Shown here: positions 8,595 to 17,037 of the stretch, one piece after another
How the letters are laid out: each line of letters starts with the position of its first letter
How positions within the stretch are numbered: the first letter of the stretch is position 1
Assembly (NCBI GenBank): GCA_016190485.1
Contig: JACPQN010000093.1
Coordinates: 1-55,463 of the forward strand
Length of the DNA stretch: 55,463 bases
Source of the DNA: Chloroflexota bacterium
Lineage (GTDB): Bacteria; Chloroflexota; Dehalococcoidia; SHYD01
Direction: 5' to 3'
The notes under the pieces: model-generated
Told to the model about the DNA's origin: nothing
Databases searched by the model: none
The model's input: only the letters and a program-made list of their open reading frames with translations
Translations under genes and position numbers: made by a program

Positions 8595-8966
8595 TTAGTC
8601 TGTAACGGGCTTCTCCAGCGCCACGCGCACGGGGAAGCGAGTGACGCCCCGGTACCAGCGCCGCACCGTAACCTCGCCATACTTGCGGTGAAAGAGGGCC
8701 AGCAGCCGCTCCGTTTCTCCCTCCCCCAGCGGTTCAAAGGCGCCCTGCCAGCGGCCTCCGCCAATCTCCACCTCCACCCGTGGGTCCGCCAGGCCGTTGC
8801 GGTACCAGTTGCTGCCACCTCCGTGCTCCCTGGCGCCCGCCAGCAGGTAGACCTGGCCCTGCTCCAGCGCGTACCACAGCTCCACCCGGCGCCTCAGGCC
8901 CGTAGCCCGGCCTGTAGTGGTCAGGTAGAGGTACTCCGTCTCCTGGAGGGTCGCGAGCTCGCTCAT
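8595..8966 (-). CDS. Nitroreductase / deazaflavin-dependent (DUF385-type) family protein
   Basis: A 123-residue protein with the pattern of the F420/flavin-binding split-barrel family: [19 protein letters not shown] at residues ~14-33, a glycine-rich [17 protein letters not shown] centre and a C-terminal helix. The family binds F420, FMN or haem; the cofactor cannot be chosen from sequence. I start it at 8966, where ATGA overlaps the trmD stop, rather than at an upstream ATG inside trmD. It probably depends on translational coupling with trmD. Confidence 0.75.
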   Translation of the reverse strand: MSELATLQETEYLYLTTTGRATGLRRRVELWYALEQGQVYLLAGAREHGGGSNWYRNGLADPRVEVEIGGGRWQGAFEPLGEGETERLLALFHRKYGEVTVRRWYRGVTRFPVRVALEKPVTD

Positions 8967-9718
8967 GGCTCCTCGCGCGCAAGCTGGGCGGCCACCCAGA
9001 CCCGCTCTTCCAGGCTGACGTGGGCCATGGCATAGAGGTCGGGGCGCCGCCGGGCCGTCCGCAGCAGCGCCTGCTGCCGGCGCCAGCGGCGCACCTCCTG
9101 GTGGTTGCCCGACAAGAGCACCTCGGGCGCCTGCCACTCCCGGAAGGCCGCCGGGCGGGTGTACTGGGGATATTCTAGCAGACCATCACCGAAAGATTCC
9201 TCCTCCCCCGACTCCGGCGATCCCATGACGCCGGGCACCAGCCGGGCCACCGCCTCCACCACCACCATCGCGGGGAGCTCGCCCCCTGCCAGCACATAGT
9301 CCCCGATGCTCACCTCACGGGTAGCCATGTGCTCTCGGATCCGCTCGTCCACTCCCTCGTAGTGGCCGCAGAGGAGGATGAGCCAGGGCTGCTGCGCCAG
9401 CTCCCGGGCCATACTCTGGCAGAAGGGCTCGCCCTGGGGCGTCAGCAACAGCGCCGGCGCGACGCCCGCCAGGCCGGCCGCGGCGCCACGGGCCTTCACA
9501 GCTTCGAGGGCGGCGTACACCGGCTCCGGCTTCATGACCATGCCCGCGCCGCCACCGTAGGGGTAGTCGTCCACCACGTGGTGCTTGTCCGTAGCATACT
9601 CCCGGATGTTGTAGATGTTCACCTCCACCAGGCCGCGCTCCCGGGCCCGCTTGAGGATGCTCTCCTCGAAAGGCCCCCGGAACATGCCAGGGAAGAGGGT
9701 CAGGATGTCAAACCGCAT
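8963..9718 (-). CDS. trmD: tRNA (guanine-37-N1)-methyltransferase TrmD
   Basis: Methylates G37 of tRNAs reading CNN codons and prevents frameshifting. The 251-residue protein starts with [13 protein letters not shown] and has the [15 protein letters not shown] motif, the trefoil-knot SAM site ([13 protein letters not shown] and [11 protein letters not shown]) and the tRNA-binding [10 protein letters not shown] segment. Length is normal. It is preceded by mogA and overlaps the DUF385 gene by 4 bp. Confidence 0.97.
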   Translation of the reverse strand: MRFDILTLFPGMFRGPFEESILKRARERGLVEVNIYNIREYATDKHHVVDDYPYGGGAGMVMKPEPVYAALEAVKARGAAAGLAGVAPALLLTPQGEPFCQSMARELAQQPWLILLCGHYEGVDERIREHMATREVSIGDYVLAGGELPAMVVVEAVARLVPGVMGSPESGEEESFGDGLLEYPQYTRPAAFREWQAPEVLLSGNHQEVRRWRRQQALLRTARRRPDLYAMAHVSLEERVWVAAQLAREEP

Positions 9719-9746
9719 GGCACCATGATGTTCATGACAATTCCGC

Positions 9747-10244
9747 TCATCCTGCCGCTGGATGCGCTTCGACTGGCTCCCGTAGCGTCTCCACGGCGTG
9801 GGGCAGCACCGGCAGCAGCGCCTCCATAGACTCCGCCACGGCCCTGGGGCTGCCTGGCAGGTTGACGATGAGGGTACGCCCTCGTACTCCCGCCACGCCC
9901 CGGCTCAGCATGGCCATGGGGGTGTGCTTCAAGCCCTCCACCCGCAGGGCCTCCGCTATGCCCGGTATCTCCCGCTGCGCCACCTGGCGGGTGGCCTCGG
10001 GCGTGACGTCCCGAGGCGAGAGGCCGGTGCCGCCGGTGGTGATGATGACGTCCAGGTCGCCGGCGTCGGCCCAGGCGGCCAGGGTCTGGGCGATGAGCTC
10101 CAGGTCGTCGGGCAGCACCAGAAAGCGGGCCACCCGGCCGCCGGCACCCTCCACCCGCTGCCGGATGGCGGGTCCGCTCAGGTCCTCCCGCTGGCCCTGG
10201 TAGCCCTTGTCACTGGCCGTCAGCACCCCGACGGTGTACGACAT
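9747..10244 (-). CDS. mog: Molybdopterin adenylyltransferase, MogA/MoaB family
   Basis: Adenylylates molybdopterin before molybdenum insertion. The 165-residue protein has [15 protein letters not shown] at the N-terminus, the [16 protein letters not shown] motif (residues ~75-92) and the [10 protein letters not shown] motif near the C-terminus, all diagnostic. I prefer the start at 10244 because the sequence upstream to 10289 is not family-like. It leads the run into trmD. No other molybdenum cofactor gene is in the window. Confidence 0.9.
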   Translation of the reverse strand: MSYTVGVLTASDKGYQGQREDLSGPAIRQRVEGAGGRVARFLVLPDDLELIAQTLAAWADAGDLDVIITTGGTGLSPRDVTPEATRQVAQREIPGIAEALRVEGLKHTPMAMLSRGVAGVRGRTLIVNLPGSPRAVAESMEALLPVLPHAVETLREPVEAHPAAG

Positions 10245-10289
10245 ACCCTCTCTATACCCTCTCTTGCCCGCGCGATGACTGGAAAACAC

Positions 10290-10302
10290 TGCTATGATAG
10301 CA
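10290..10302. promoter_or_regulatory. Short palindrome upstream of mogA
   Basis: TGCTAT-G-ATAGCA lies about 46 bp upstream of the mogA start, in the divergent interval with the Mrr-like gene. On the minus strand it contains TATCAT, a possible -10. Weak support; it may be an operator. Confidence 0.3.
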
Positions 10303-10468
10303 CAACTGGGCGCAGCCGGAGGTCGCGGGGTCGCCGCGGCCCTTGACAGCTAGGGCAAATGTGCTAATACTAGGCTAAACTGACACCTTCATCGTAGTGC
10401 ACGCAATTTTAGTGGTAAGCTTACGAGATAGTGGAAGGGCACCTAGCCATCCGGTTTGAGACTCAAGG

Positions 10469-11479
10469 ATGATGGAAAGCATTGCTGAATTCCATATAGG
10501 AGAACACTACACTAATGACCAGATCAGGTTCTCTCTTGGCTTGGGGAACTTGGGAGGGATCCGTCCGTCAATTGACTCAAATAAGCGTCTTCGTCACCTT
10601 ACAATAATAACGTCTGCTCCGGGAACTAAACTACGCGCGGAGAACCCATATCATGACCGCATTGAAGGCGATGTCCTTATCTTTACTGCCCAGGGGAGAG
10701 AAGGAGATCAAGCGCTAAGCGGCACAAACAAGAGGCTCCTAGAGCAATATAGTGATCCTGTTCCCTTCTATGGTTTCATTAACGAAGGACGTCAATATTA
10801 TCGATTCTTAGGGCTTCTTGAGCTTCTTCGGCACTATCAGGAAGTTCAGGCTGACAGACGAAAGAAGTTGCGTAAGGTGTGGTTATTTGAACTTCGAATA
10901 CACACGCAACCCGATATTGTCCCTATCAACTCAGCAACTGTTATTACAGCCAGCATCTTAGGTGATTCTCGCCGTGCTAATCCTTTGTATTTGATGGAAC
11001 GGGAAGTAAGTTATCTACCCGACACTTTGGGGCAGGACATGATAGAGGCTTTCCCTTCAACCGAAGCGGAATCGGTACGAAGTAGTATGCTAAGGCTCCC
11101 TCCATTCAAGTTCGAGTATCTGATTAAGGATCTAATGGAACATAACGGCTTTTCGACAGTTAGAGTAACTTCGGCCACAGGCGACGGTGGAATAGATATT
11201 AACGCTTATGTGGATGAGGCAAACGATTTCTTTGCAGGAACTCACGTGCAAGCCCAAGTGAAAAGATGGCGTCATGCCGTCGGTAGTGCGGAGATAAACA
11301 AGTTCAGAGGCGCGCTGAGTTCAACTGCTAAAGGCGTCTTTGTTACAACCAGCCATTACACTAAGGCAGCAATTCTTGAAGCACGCCATGAATCTAAACC
11401 CTGCGTGACTCTCATCGATGGTATAAGACTCGCCTCGATGGTGCTTAAGAGTAATTTGGACGTAGAATCTGTGAATTAG
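10469..11479 (+). CDS. Mrr-type restriction endonuclease with N-terminal PUA/SRA-like domain
   Basis: Probable modification-dependent or companion restriction nuclease, 336 residues. The C-terminal half (residues ~210-325) fits the Mrr catalytic domain: FEYLIKDLMEHNGF with Glu216, GDGGID ending at Asp243, and QVK (Gln263, Lys265), the PD-(D/E)xK-type core. The N-terminal part (~30-165), with NPYHDRIEGDVLIFTAQGRE, looks like an SRA/PUA-type recognition domain; that assignment is tentative. Codon use is AT-rich, sharply unlike mogA and mutS on either side, so it was acquired. The next gene follows after 11 bp and is similar in composition. Confidence 0.75.
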   Translation: MMESIAEFHIGEHYTNDQIRFSLGLGNLGGIRPSIDSNKRLRHLTIITSAPGTKLRAENPYHDRIEGDVLIFTAQGREGDQALSGTNKRLLEQYSDPVPFYGFINEGRQYYRFLGLLELLRHYQEVQADRRKKLRKVWLFELRIHTQPDIVPINSATVITASILGDSRRANPLYLMEREVSYLPDTLGQDMIEAFPSTEAESVRSSMLRLPPFKFEYLIKDLMEHNGFSTVRVTSATGDGGIDINAYVDEANDFFAGTHVQAQVKRWRHAVGSAEINKFRGALSSTAKGVFVTTSHYTKAAILEARHESKPCVTLIDGIRLASMVLKSNLDVESVN

Positions 11480-11490
11480 CAGTCGCGATT

Positions 11491-12057
11491 ATGAGCTGCA
11501 CCGATAACTCGTCACAATCAATACGCTTTGTCTACAATCCCGCTTGCTCAACTTACCAGTTGATTCATGAACTACTTAACCGTACTTGTTGGAGTAACAA
11601 GGGTGATATGTTCGTCTCCAATCTAATTGGAGCTAGCTTACAGCTATCCTTTCCAGATTCGATTATCCCAGTATATGCTTATTCCAGAGCTGATTTACCT
11701 GGTGATCAACCAGGAAGCCTAGTAGTCGGCAGTACAGTATTTCATGTGACTGAAGCTCCCACTCTAGAAACCATAAGTTTTTTGAAGAGAGATGTCGGTC
11801 TAGATTATCGAGTTTATGTGCTAGTTCCTGAAAGAATACTTTCAGAAACGCTTCGCCTAGTTAATCGATTAATTTCTGAGAGCATTACTTGCCAGTCAAT
11901 AGAGTCTTTTGTAGGTTCGAGCATAGACATACTCTCAGGCTTCGAGACGGAAGCCTTGCCTAAAACACTAAAGAGGTTATTAGAAACATATAACAACCGC
12001 GTGGACTCGGCTGAGCTCGACCCATCGCTGCTGATCGACATCCCAAAGAACCTCTAA
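11491..12057 (+). CDS. Restriction-associated protein of unknown function (DUF4928-like)
   Basis: A 188-residue protein with no catalytic motif I can name. Its features are an N-terminal NRTCWSNKGDMFVSNLIGA segment, a VGSTVFHVTEAP strand, and a C-terminal helix followed by DPSLLIDIPKNL. The overall pattern recalls DUF4928 proteins found beside restriction genes; this is from memory and unverified. It shares the AT-rich composition of the Mrr-type gene 11 bp upstream, and the two probably form one defence module. No methyltransferase is present. Confidence 0.5.
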   Translation: MSCTDNSSQSIRFVYNPACSTYQLIHELLNRTCWSNKGDMFVSNLIGASLQLSFPDSIIPVYAYSRADLPGDQPGSLVVGSTVFHVTEAPTLETISFLKRDVGLDYRVYVLVPERILSETLRLVNRLISESITCQSIESFVGSSIDILSGFETEALPKTLKRLLETYNNRVDSAELDPSLLIDIPKNL

Positions 12058-12063
12058 CTTACC

Positions 12064-14697
12064 ATGTCCTCCGACACCTCCCTCACCCCCATCCGGCGCC
12101 AGTACCTGGAGCTGAAGGCCCGCTACCCGGGGGCTATCCTCTTCTTCCGCCTGGGCGACTTCTACGAGACCTTCGACCAGGACGCCGAGCTGGTGGCCCG
12201 GGAGCTGGAGATCACCCTCACCTCCCGCCCCCTGGGCAAGCAGGGGCGGGTGCCCCTGGCGGGGGTGCCCTACCACGCGGTGGAGGGCTACCTCTCCAAG
12301 CTCATCGCCAAGGGCTACCGGGTGGCCATCTGCGAGCAGCTGGCCGACCCAGCCAAGACCAGGGGCATCGTGCCCAGGGGCGTGGTGCGGGTGGTGACCC
12401 CCGGCACCGTGGTGGAGCCGCAGCTCCTGGCCAGCAAGCAGAACAACTATCTGGTGGCCTTCGCGCCGGCCCGGCCCACCCAGGCGGGCAGGCCCACCCT
12501 CAGGGCCGGGCGGCTTGACCTCGGCCAGGCCGGCATCGCCTACATCGACATCACCACCAGCGCGTTCGGGGTGACCCAGCTCCCCCTGGAGCAGGCCCTG
12601 GCGGAGCTGGAGCGCCTGGGGCCCGCGGAGGTGCTGGCGCCCGCCGGGGCTGAGGAGCTGCCGGTCCTCCCCGGCGTGGTGACCCCGGTGGCCGACGCCT
12701 GGTTCGACCCGGAGCGGGCCCAGGCGCGGCTGAAGCAGCACTTCGGGGTGGCGACCCTGGAGGGCTACGGCTGCCAGGGACTGCCCTGGGCCACGGCCGC
12801 GGCCGGGGCGGTGCTGGCCTACCTGGAGGAGACCCAGCCGGCCGCCCTGTCCCTGGTGACCCGCCTTCACACCTACTCCACGGACCAGTGGATGTACCTG
12901 GACCCCCAGACCAGGCGCAACCTGGAGCTGTTTCAGCGCTCGCGGTCCTCGACGCCGGAGGGATCGCTGCTGGCGGTGCTGGACCTTACCAGGACGGCCA
13001 TGGGTGGGCGAATGCTGCGCCGCTGGCTGGAGCGTCCGCTGCTGGAGATGGAGCCGCTGCTCCGGCGGCAGGATGCGGTGGAGGCCCTTTACCGGACGGC
13101 CATGGCCCGGAGTGAGGTCCTCCACCTGCTGGGGCGCATGCCCGACCTGGAGCGGCTGATCAACCGGGTCCGCGCCGGCTACGCCACGCCCAGGGAGCTG
13201 GTGGCCCTGCGGGAGGGTCTGGAGCTGGCGCCGCGCCTGCGGGAGGCTCTGGAGCGAGGGGAGGGCAGCCGTCCCCTGGCGTCCCTCGTCCCCAGCGGGG
13301 GGACCTGCGCCGACCTCGCGGCCCTGATCGGCGCCGCCATCCGGCCAGATCCGCCCGCGGCCCGGGACCAGAGCGAGGTCATCCGGCGGGGCTTCTCGCC
13401 GGAGCTGGACGGGCTGCGGGACGCCGCCGCCGGCGCCCAGGAGCGCCTGGCGGGCCTGGAGCGGCGGGAGCGGGAGCGCACCGGCATCCGGTCGCTGAAG
13501 GTGGGGTACAACAAGGTCTTCGGCTACTACCTGGAAATCAGCAACACCCACCGTCGGCTCGTCCCGCCGGACTATCTGCGCAAGCAGACCCTGGTGGGCG
13601 CCGAGCGCTTCTATACCCCGGAGCTGAAGGAGCTGGAGATAGCTATTCTGCACGCTCAGGAGCGGGCCCTGGAGCTGGAGCAGGAGCTTTTTCGCCAGGT
13701 CTGCGCCCAGGTGGCTGCGGCGGGCGAGCAGGTGCTGGACCTGGCCAGCGCGCTGGCGGAGCTGGACTGCTACGGCGCCCTGGCGGAGGCAGCAGAGCGT
13801 TACGGCTACGTGCGGCCGACCCTGAACGGGGGCGACGCCATCCGCATCGTGGACGGGCGTCACCCCGTGGTGGAGCGCTTTCTGGAGGACGGCGCCTTTG
13901 TGCCCAACGATGCCCTGCTGCAGAACGAGGACTGCCAGATCGCCATCATCACCGGCCCCAACATGGCGGGCAAGTCCACCTACCTGCGCCAGGTGGCCCT
14001 CATCGTCCTCATGGCCCAGATCGGCTCCTACGTGCCGGCGGCCGCGGCCACCATCGGGTTGGTGGACCGGATCTTCACCCGGGTGGGCGCCCAGGACGAC
14101 CTGGCCCGGGGCGAGTCCACCTTCATGGTGGAGATGGCCGAGACGGCCAACATCCTGCGCCACGCCACCCGCCGCTCCCTGGTGGTGCTGGACGAGATCG
14201 GCCGGGGGACCAGCACCTACGACGGCATCTCCATCGCCCGGGCCGTGGTGGAGCTGCTGCACAACAGCCCGCCGCTGGCGGCCAAGACCCTCTTTGCCAC
14301 CCACTACCACGAGCTGACGGCCCTCAGCGGCTACCTGCCCAGGGTGCGCAACTTCACCTTCGCGGTGGCCGAGGAGGGGGGATCGGTGGTCTTCCTCCGC
14401 CGCATCCTGCCGGGCGGCGGCGACAAGAGCTACGGCATCCACGTGGCCCGGCTGGCCGGGCTGCCGGAGAGCGTGGTCCGCCGCGCGGAGGAGGTGCTCC
14501 AGGAGCTGGAGGGCCAGCGCAGCGGAGACGGGAGACCGCTCCGGGAACACCGCAAGCCGGAGGGTCGCCAACTCCCCCTGCTGGACAGCGTCGGCGCCCT
14601 GCGAGAGGAACTGCTGAGCGTGGACCTCAACGGGCTGACCCCCCTGGAGGCCCTGAACCTCCTGTACCAGCTCCAGCAGAAGGCCAGGGACGGCTAG
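12064..14697 (+). CDS. mutS: DNA mismatch repair protein MutS
   Basis: Recognises mismatches and starts repair. The 877-residue protein has the mismatch-reading GDFYETF motif (~residue 35), connector and lever domains, and the ATPase: GPNMAGKSTYLRQ (~631), the TRVGAQDDLARGESTFMVEM signature, the Walker B VVLDEIGRGTSTYDG, and ATHYHEL. Length is typical. It begins 6 bp after the AT-rich island, with immediate return to high-GC codon use. Its TAG stop shares a CTAG tetramer with the convergent DUF5317 gene. mutL is not in the window. Confidence 0.97.
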   Translation: MSSDTSLTPIRRQYLELKARYPGAILFFRLGDFYETFDQDAELVARELEITLTSRPLGKQGRVPLAGVPYHAVEGYLSKLIAKGYRVAICEQLADPAKTRGIVPRGVVRVVTPGTVVEPQLLASKQNNYLVAFAPARPTQAGRPTLRAGRLDLGQAGIAYIDITTSAFGVTQLPLEQALAELERLGPAEVLAPAGAEELPVLPGVVTPVADAWFDPERAQARLKQHFGVATLEGYGCQGLPWATAAAGAVLAYLEETQPAALSLVTRLHTYSTDQWMYLDPQTRRNLELFQRSRSSTPEGSLLAVLDLTRTAMGGRMLRRWLERPLLEMEPLLRRQDAVEALYRTAMARSEVLHLLGRMPDLERLINRVRAGYATPRELVALREGLELAPRLREALERGEGSRPLASLVPSGGTCADLAALIGAAIRPDPPAARDQSEVIRRGFSPELDGLRDAAAGAQERLAGLERRERERTGIRSLKVGYNKVFGYYLEISNTHRRLVPPDYLRKQTLVGAERFYTPELKELEIAILHAQERALELEQELFRQVCAQVAAAGEQVLDLASALAELDCYGALAEAAERYGYVRPTLNGGDAIRIVDGRHPVVERFLEDGAFVPNDALLQNEDCQIAIITGPNMAGKSTYLRQVALIVLMAQIGSYVPAAAATIGLVDRIFTRVGAQDDLARGESTFMVEMAETANILRHATRRSLVVLDEIGRGTSTYDGISIARAVVELLHNSPPLAAKTLFATHYHELTALSGYLPRVRNFTFAVAEEGGSVVFLRRILPGGGDKSYGIHVARLAGLPESVVRRAEEVLQELEGQRSGDGRPLREHRKPEGRQLPLLDSVGALREELLSVDLNGLTPLEALNLLYQLQQKARDG

Positions 14698-15260
14698 CCA
14701 CCCGCGGCCGGCGCAGGACTCTGAACCGGCTGGGTGACCGTGTTGATCAGCAGGACCACGCCCAGAGCCAGCGCCACGTCGCCGGGGCTGACCACCGCGG
14801 AGACCGGCAGGGGCACGGGGATCCAGTCCCCCAGCCAGGCGAGGGGTGTGGCGTCGGAGGCCAGGGTGTGGATGACGTCGGCGCCCGCCCGGAGCTGCTC
14901 CAGGCTCCGAGTCTTACCCAGCAGCGCCAGCGCCTCGGCCACCACGGGCATACGCCCGCCGTTGGCGGCCACGGCCACGCAGTTCAGCGCCGTGCCCGCG
15001 ATGAGGAGGCCCATCCAGGGCAGGCGCCGATTGGCGGCCAGGGGCGCCAGCAGCAGCCCGTAGACCAGCAGGTGCAACCCGGGGGCGTAGGCGCTCAGTC
15101 CCCACAACCCCTCGCCACCGAAGCGCGCCAGGGCCAGCTTGAGGGCGAACGCCCCTACCAGAAGCCACCAGAACCGGAAGCGCACCTGCGCCAGGAGCCG
15201 CAGATCGCCTCGGCGGAGCAGGGCCACGGCCAGCCCCAGCAGCACGCTACTCGTGAGCAT
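14694..15260 (-). CDS. DUF5317 family membrane protein
   Basis: A 188-residue integral membrane protein with about five hydrophobic segments. It has the family-like NGGRMPV motif near residue 100 and a VSPGDVALALG segment before the last helix. Function unknown. It overlaps the end of the HD-GYP gene by 14 bp, so it is translated in the same operon. Its stop is formed by the same CTAG as the mutS stop on the other strand. Confidence 0.7.
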   Translation of the reverse strand: MLTSSVLLGLAVALLRRGDLRLLAQVRFRFWWLLVGAFALKLALARFGGEGLWGLSAYAPGLHLLVYGLLLAPLAANRRLPWMGLLIAGTALNCVAVAANGGRMPVVAEALALLGKTRSLEQLRAGADVIHTLASDATPLAWLGDWIPVPLPVSAVVSPGDVALALGVVLLINTVTQPVQSPAPAAGG

Positions 15261-16539
15261 CGTGCTCTCCCTGAGCCCGCAGCAGCTCCACCTCGCCGGG
15301 CCAGTGGATGGTGAGGAAGGCGCTCACTACTGCGGGGTCGAACTGGCTGCCGCTGTTACGCTCGATCTCGTCCCTGGCCTCCTCCCAGGAGTAGGGTCTC
15401 CGGTAGGGCCGCCCGAAGTACATGGCGTCGAAGGCATCCACCACCGAGATGATGCGAGACCCCAGGGGGATCGCATCGCCCGCCAGCCCATCGGGGTAGC
15501 CGGAGCCGTCGAAGCGCTCGTGGTGGTGGCGCACGATCCCCGCGACCTCCCGGAGGTGCTCGTAGGGCTCCAGGAGCTGGGCGCCATCGGCAGGATGCCG
15601 GCGCGCCACCTCCCATTCCTCCGCCGTCAGCGACCCCGGTTTCAGGAGTACCCGATCCGGCATGCCCAGCTTCCCCACATCATGGAGCAGCCCCGCGACG
15701 TACAGCGACTCCAGGCTCCCCCCTCGCATCCCACACACCGCGCCCAGGCGCTGCGCGAAGACCGCGATACGCTGGGTGTGGCCCGCGGTCTCGTGCTCCC
15801 GCAGGTCCAGGCTGTCCGCCAGGGACTGCACTACCTGGGTGTAGAACTGCCGCACCAGGGCGGAGTTCCGCAGGCCGTAGTAGCTGGCCACCAGGGGAAG
15901 GCCCAGGAGCACCACCGCCAAGGGGCTGACCCTGGTGTAGGTGAGGCTCAGGGTGGCGCCGTAGGCCCCCAGGGTGAGGTAGCTCACGTGGGTAAGGGTG
16001 GAGCTCGCGGAGCGCCAGACGGCGTAAACCGAGCGCCCGGAGGAGAACGCCACCGCGATGGCCACCAGCAGGGTGTTGAGGGTCCCGTAGCAGACGGCGG
16101 CCACAAGGCTCGCGACAATGAACCACCACACCTCCTGGCCCGGGTTCAGCCCGTTGACGTACTGAAACACCACCGCGCCGGCGCCACCGCACAGGGCGAA
16201 CATGGAGCGGTTAAAGAGCAGCTTGCTAAGGTCAGTCTTGCCCGTCAGGTCCCGAGCGGAGAGGCTAGCCACGGAGATAATGAGCGCGGCCAGGGGCGGG
16301 CTGAACAGGGTGAGGTTCGCGGTGGTGACGGCCAGCCCCACCGAGACCCGCATGCGCTGGGTCTCGAAGTGGGCGATGTCGAACTGCACGGCATGGGCGG
16401 CAAGGCCCGCCCCGATCCAGAAGAGGATGTCCGACCACGCGAAAGAGACCGGGCCGTAGACGCTAAACAGCAGCAAAAGAACGGCGATTGTGCACGTGTG
16501 CACAATCGCCAGATAGACGACCGTCCGACGGTTGGTCAC
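15247..16539 (-). CDS. Membrane HD-GYP domain phosphodiesterase (putative sensor)
   Basis: Likely degrades cyclic di-GMP. The N-terminal ~230 residues contain about seven hydrophobic segments (for example ALIISVASLSA and VAAVCYGTLNTLLVAIAV), a membrane sensor module. The C-terminal ~190 residues form an HD-GYP domain: GHTQRIA, LLHDVGKLGMPD, HPADGAQLL, HHHERFDGSGYP and SVVDAFDAM. The GTG start at 16539 overlaps the TGA of a 7-codon leader ORF. A 13-bp-arm inverted repeat lies within the first 20 codons. The two small secreted-peptide genes lie directly upstream on the same strand, making it a candidate receptor. Confidence 0.9.
   Translation of the reverse strand: MTNRRTVVYLAIVHTCTIAVLLLLFSVYGPVSFAWSDILFWIGAGLAAHAVQFDIAHFETQRMRVSVGLAVTTANLTLFSPPLAALIISVASLSARDLTGKTDLSKLLFNRSMFALCGGAGAVVFQYVNGLNPGQEVWWFIVASLVAAVCYGTLNTLLVAIAVAFSSGRSVYAVWRSASSTLTHVSYLTLGAYGATLSLTYTRVSPLAVVLLGLPLVASYYGLRNSALVRQFYTQVVQSLADSLDLREHETAGHTQRIAVFAQRLGAVCGMRGGSLESLYVAGLLHDVGKLGMPDRVLLKPGSLTAEEWEVARRHPADGAQLLEPYEHLREVAGIVRHHHERFDGSGYPDGLAGDAIPLGSRIISVVDAFDAMYFGRPYRRPYSWEEARDEIERNSGSQFDPAVVSAFLTIHWPGEVELLRAQGEHDAHE
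16483..16510. promoter_or_regulatory. Inverted repeat inside the start of the HD-GYP gene
   Basis: Arms GGCGATTGTGCAC and GTGCACAATCGCC with a 2-bp spacer, a perfect 13-bp match, about 30 bp inside the coding region. It could be a protein-binding site, or fold in RNA as a 12-bp stem with a 4-nt loop near the start codon. Confidence 0.6.
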
Positions 16540-16559
16540 TTACGCCCCGGCTGCTCCAT
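16536..16559 (-). CDS. Seven-codon leader ORF coupled to the HD-GYP gene
   Basis: ATG at 16559 encodes MEQPGRK and ends in TGA, which overlaps the GTG start of the HD-GYP gene as GTGA. GAGGAG lies 6 nt upstream of this ATG, a much better ribosome-binding site than the HD-GYP start itself has. It therefore probably feeds ribosomes to the downstream start. Its peptide is unlikely to have a function of its own. Confidence 0.55.
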   Translation of the reverse strand: MEQPGRK

Positions 16560-16573
16560 ACTCTTCTCCTCGT

Positions 16574-16579
16574 ATTATA
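16574..16579 (-). promoter_or_regulatory. Candidate -10 element for the HD-GYP gene
   Basis: A perfect TATAAT on the minus strand just upstream of the leader ORF. No good -35 hexamer is seen at 16-18 bp, so an internal, activator-dependent promoter is possible. Confidence 0.4.
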
Positions 16580-16600
16580 GAGGGACGGGTGACAGTATTT

Positions 16601-16705
16601 CTATCCCCAATCCACGTCGCCGCCGGCGGCCAGCGCCAGGGAGGTGAGGACCAGAACGGCCTGCAAGACCAGGGGCCACAGGACGGCCTTCATCCACCGC
16701 TGCAT
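16601..16705 (-). CDS. Small secreted-peptide gene, copy 1 (34 aa)
   Basis: A 34-codon ORF starting MQRWMKAVLW, with a basic N-region, a ~20-residue hydrophobic core and a C-terminal AGGDVDWG. GAAGGAG lies 7 nt before the ATG. The profile is a signal peptide with an Ala-Leu-Ala cleavage site (residues 24-26), leaving the octapeptide AGGDVDWG. It could alternatively stay as a one-helix membrane peptide. A near-identical copy lies 180 bp upstream. The two differ by one conservative residue plus silent changes, which suggests selection for the protein. It lies 61 bp before the HD-GYP gene, same strand. No known family recognised. Confidence 0.7.
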   Translation of the reverse strand: MQRWMKAVLWPLVLQAVLVLTSLALAAGGDVDWG

Positions 16706-16780
16706 GATTGTGCTCCTTCTTTGATGTGTCGCTTGGGGGTATGAACGCTTATTCAGTTGTAACGCTGGGGCTCTGAGCGG

Positions 16781-16885
16781 CTATCCCCAGTCCACGTCGC
16801 CGCCGGCAGCCAGCACCAGGGAGGTGAGGACCAGAACGGCCTGCAAGACCAGGGGCCACAGGACGGCCTTCATCCACCGCTGCAT
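16781..16885 (-). CDS. Small secreted-peptide gene, copy 2 (34 aa)
   Basis: A tandem paralogue of the gene at 16601-16705, with the same length, ribosome-binding site (AGAAGGAG) and C-terminus. The only residue change is Ala24 to Val, at the -3 position of the predicted signal-peptidase site, where both residues are accepted. Other differences (GCC/GCT, GAT/GAC) are silent. The predicted mature octapeptide is identical. It is the promoter-proximal gene of the minus-strand cluster. Confidence 0.7.
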   Translation of the reverse strand: MQRWMKAVLWPLVLQAVLVLTSLVLAAGGDVDWG

Positions 16886-16997
16886 GATCGTGCTCCTTCT
16901 GGGGTGAAAGTTGTGGTTTTCCCGCACCGGTTATTAAGTTGTGATCCTCATCACCTCCTTTGTTTGTGGTTAAGGTTGGTCTAGGGAAAACCAGGAT

Positions 16998-17037
16998 ATT
17001 GTACTCCTTTCTCCAGCGATAGGACAGGTCTACCTGT
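16998..17037 (-). promoter_or_regulatory. Candidate promoter and operator of the peptide genes
   Basis: TACAAT (minus strand, 16998-17003) fits a -10. At the -35 position lies a palindrome, ACAGGT-CT-ACCTGT (17024-17037), instead of a consensus hexamer. This arrangement suggests an activator-dependent promoter, which is inference. Confidence 0.4.

Larger units (their letters stand above)
16601..16960 (-). repeat. Tandem duplication of the peptide gene and its leader (about 180 bp x 2)
   Basis: Units 16601-16780 and 16781-16960 align along the coding part and more weakly in the leader (CAGTTGTAACGC region versus AAGTTGTGATCC region). Leaders have diverged far more than the ORFs. On the minus strand the upstream unit contains AAAGGAGGTG directly before a 5-codon ORF (16934-16951, MRITT), a possible leader peptide, although its spacing is poor. 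Confidence 0.75.

Noticed and set aside
11980-14571. 863-residue open frame antisense to mutS
   Set aside because: Typical high-GC shadow: low-complexity Gly/Arg/His/Gln composition, no domain, and it fully overlaps an unmistakable mutS.
15139-16647. 502-residue plus-strand frame opposite the HD-GYP gene
   Set aside because: A shadow of a clearly recognised membrane HD-GYP gene with no domain of its own.
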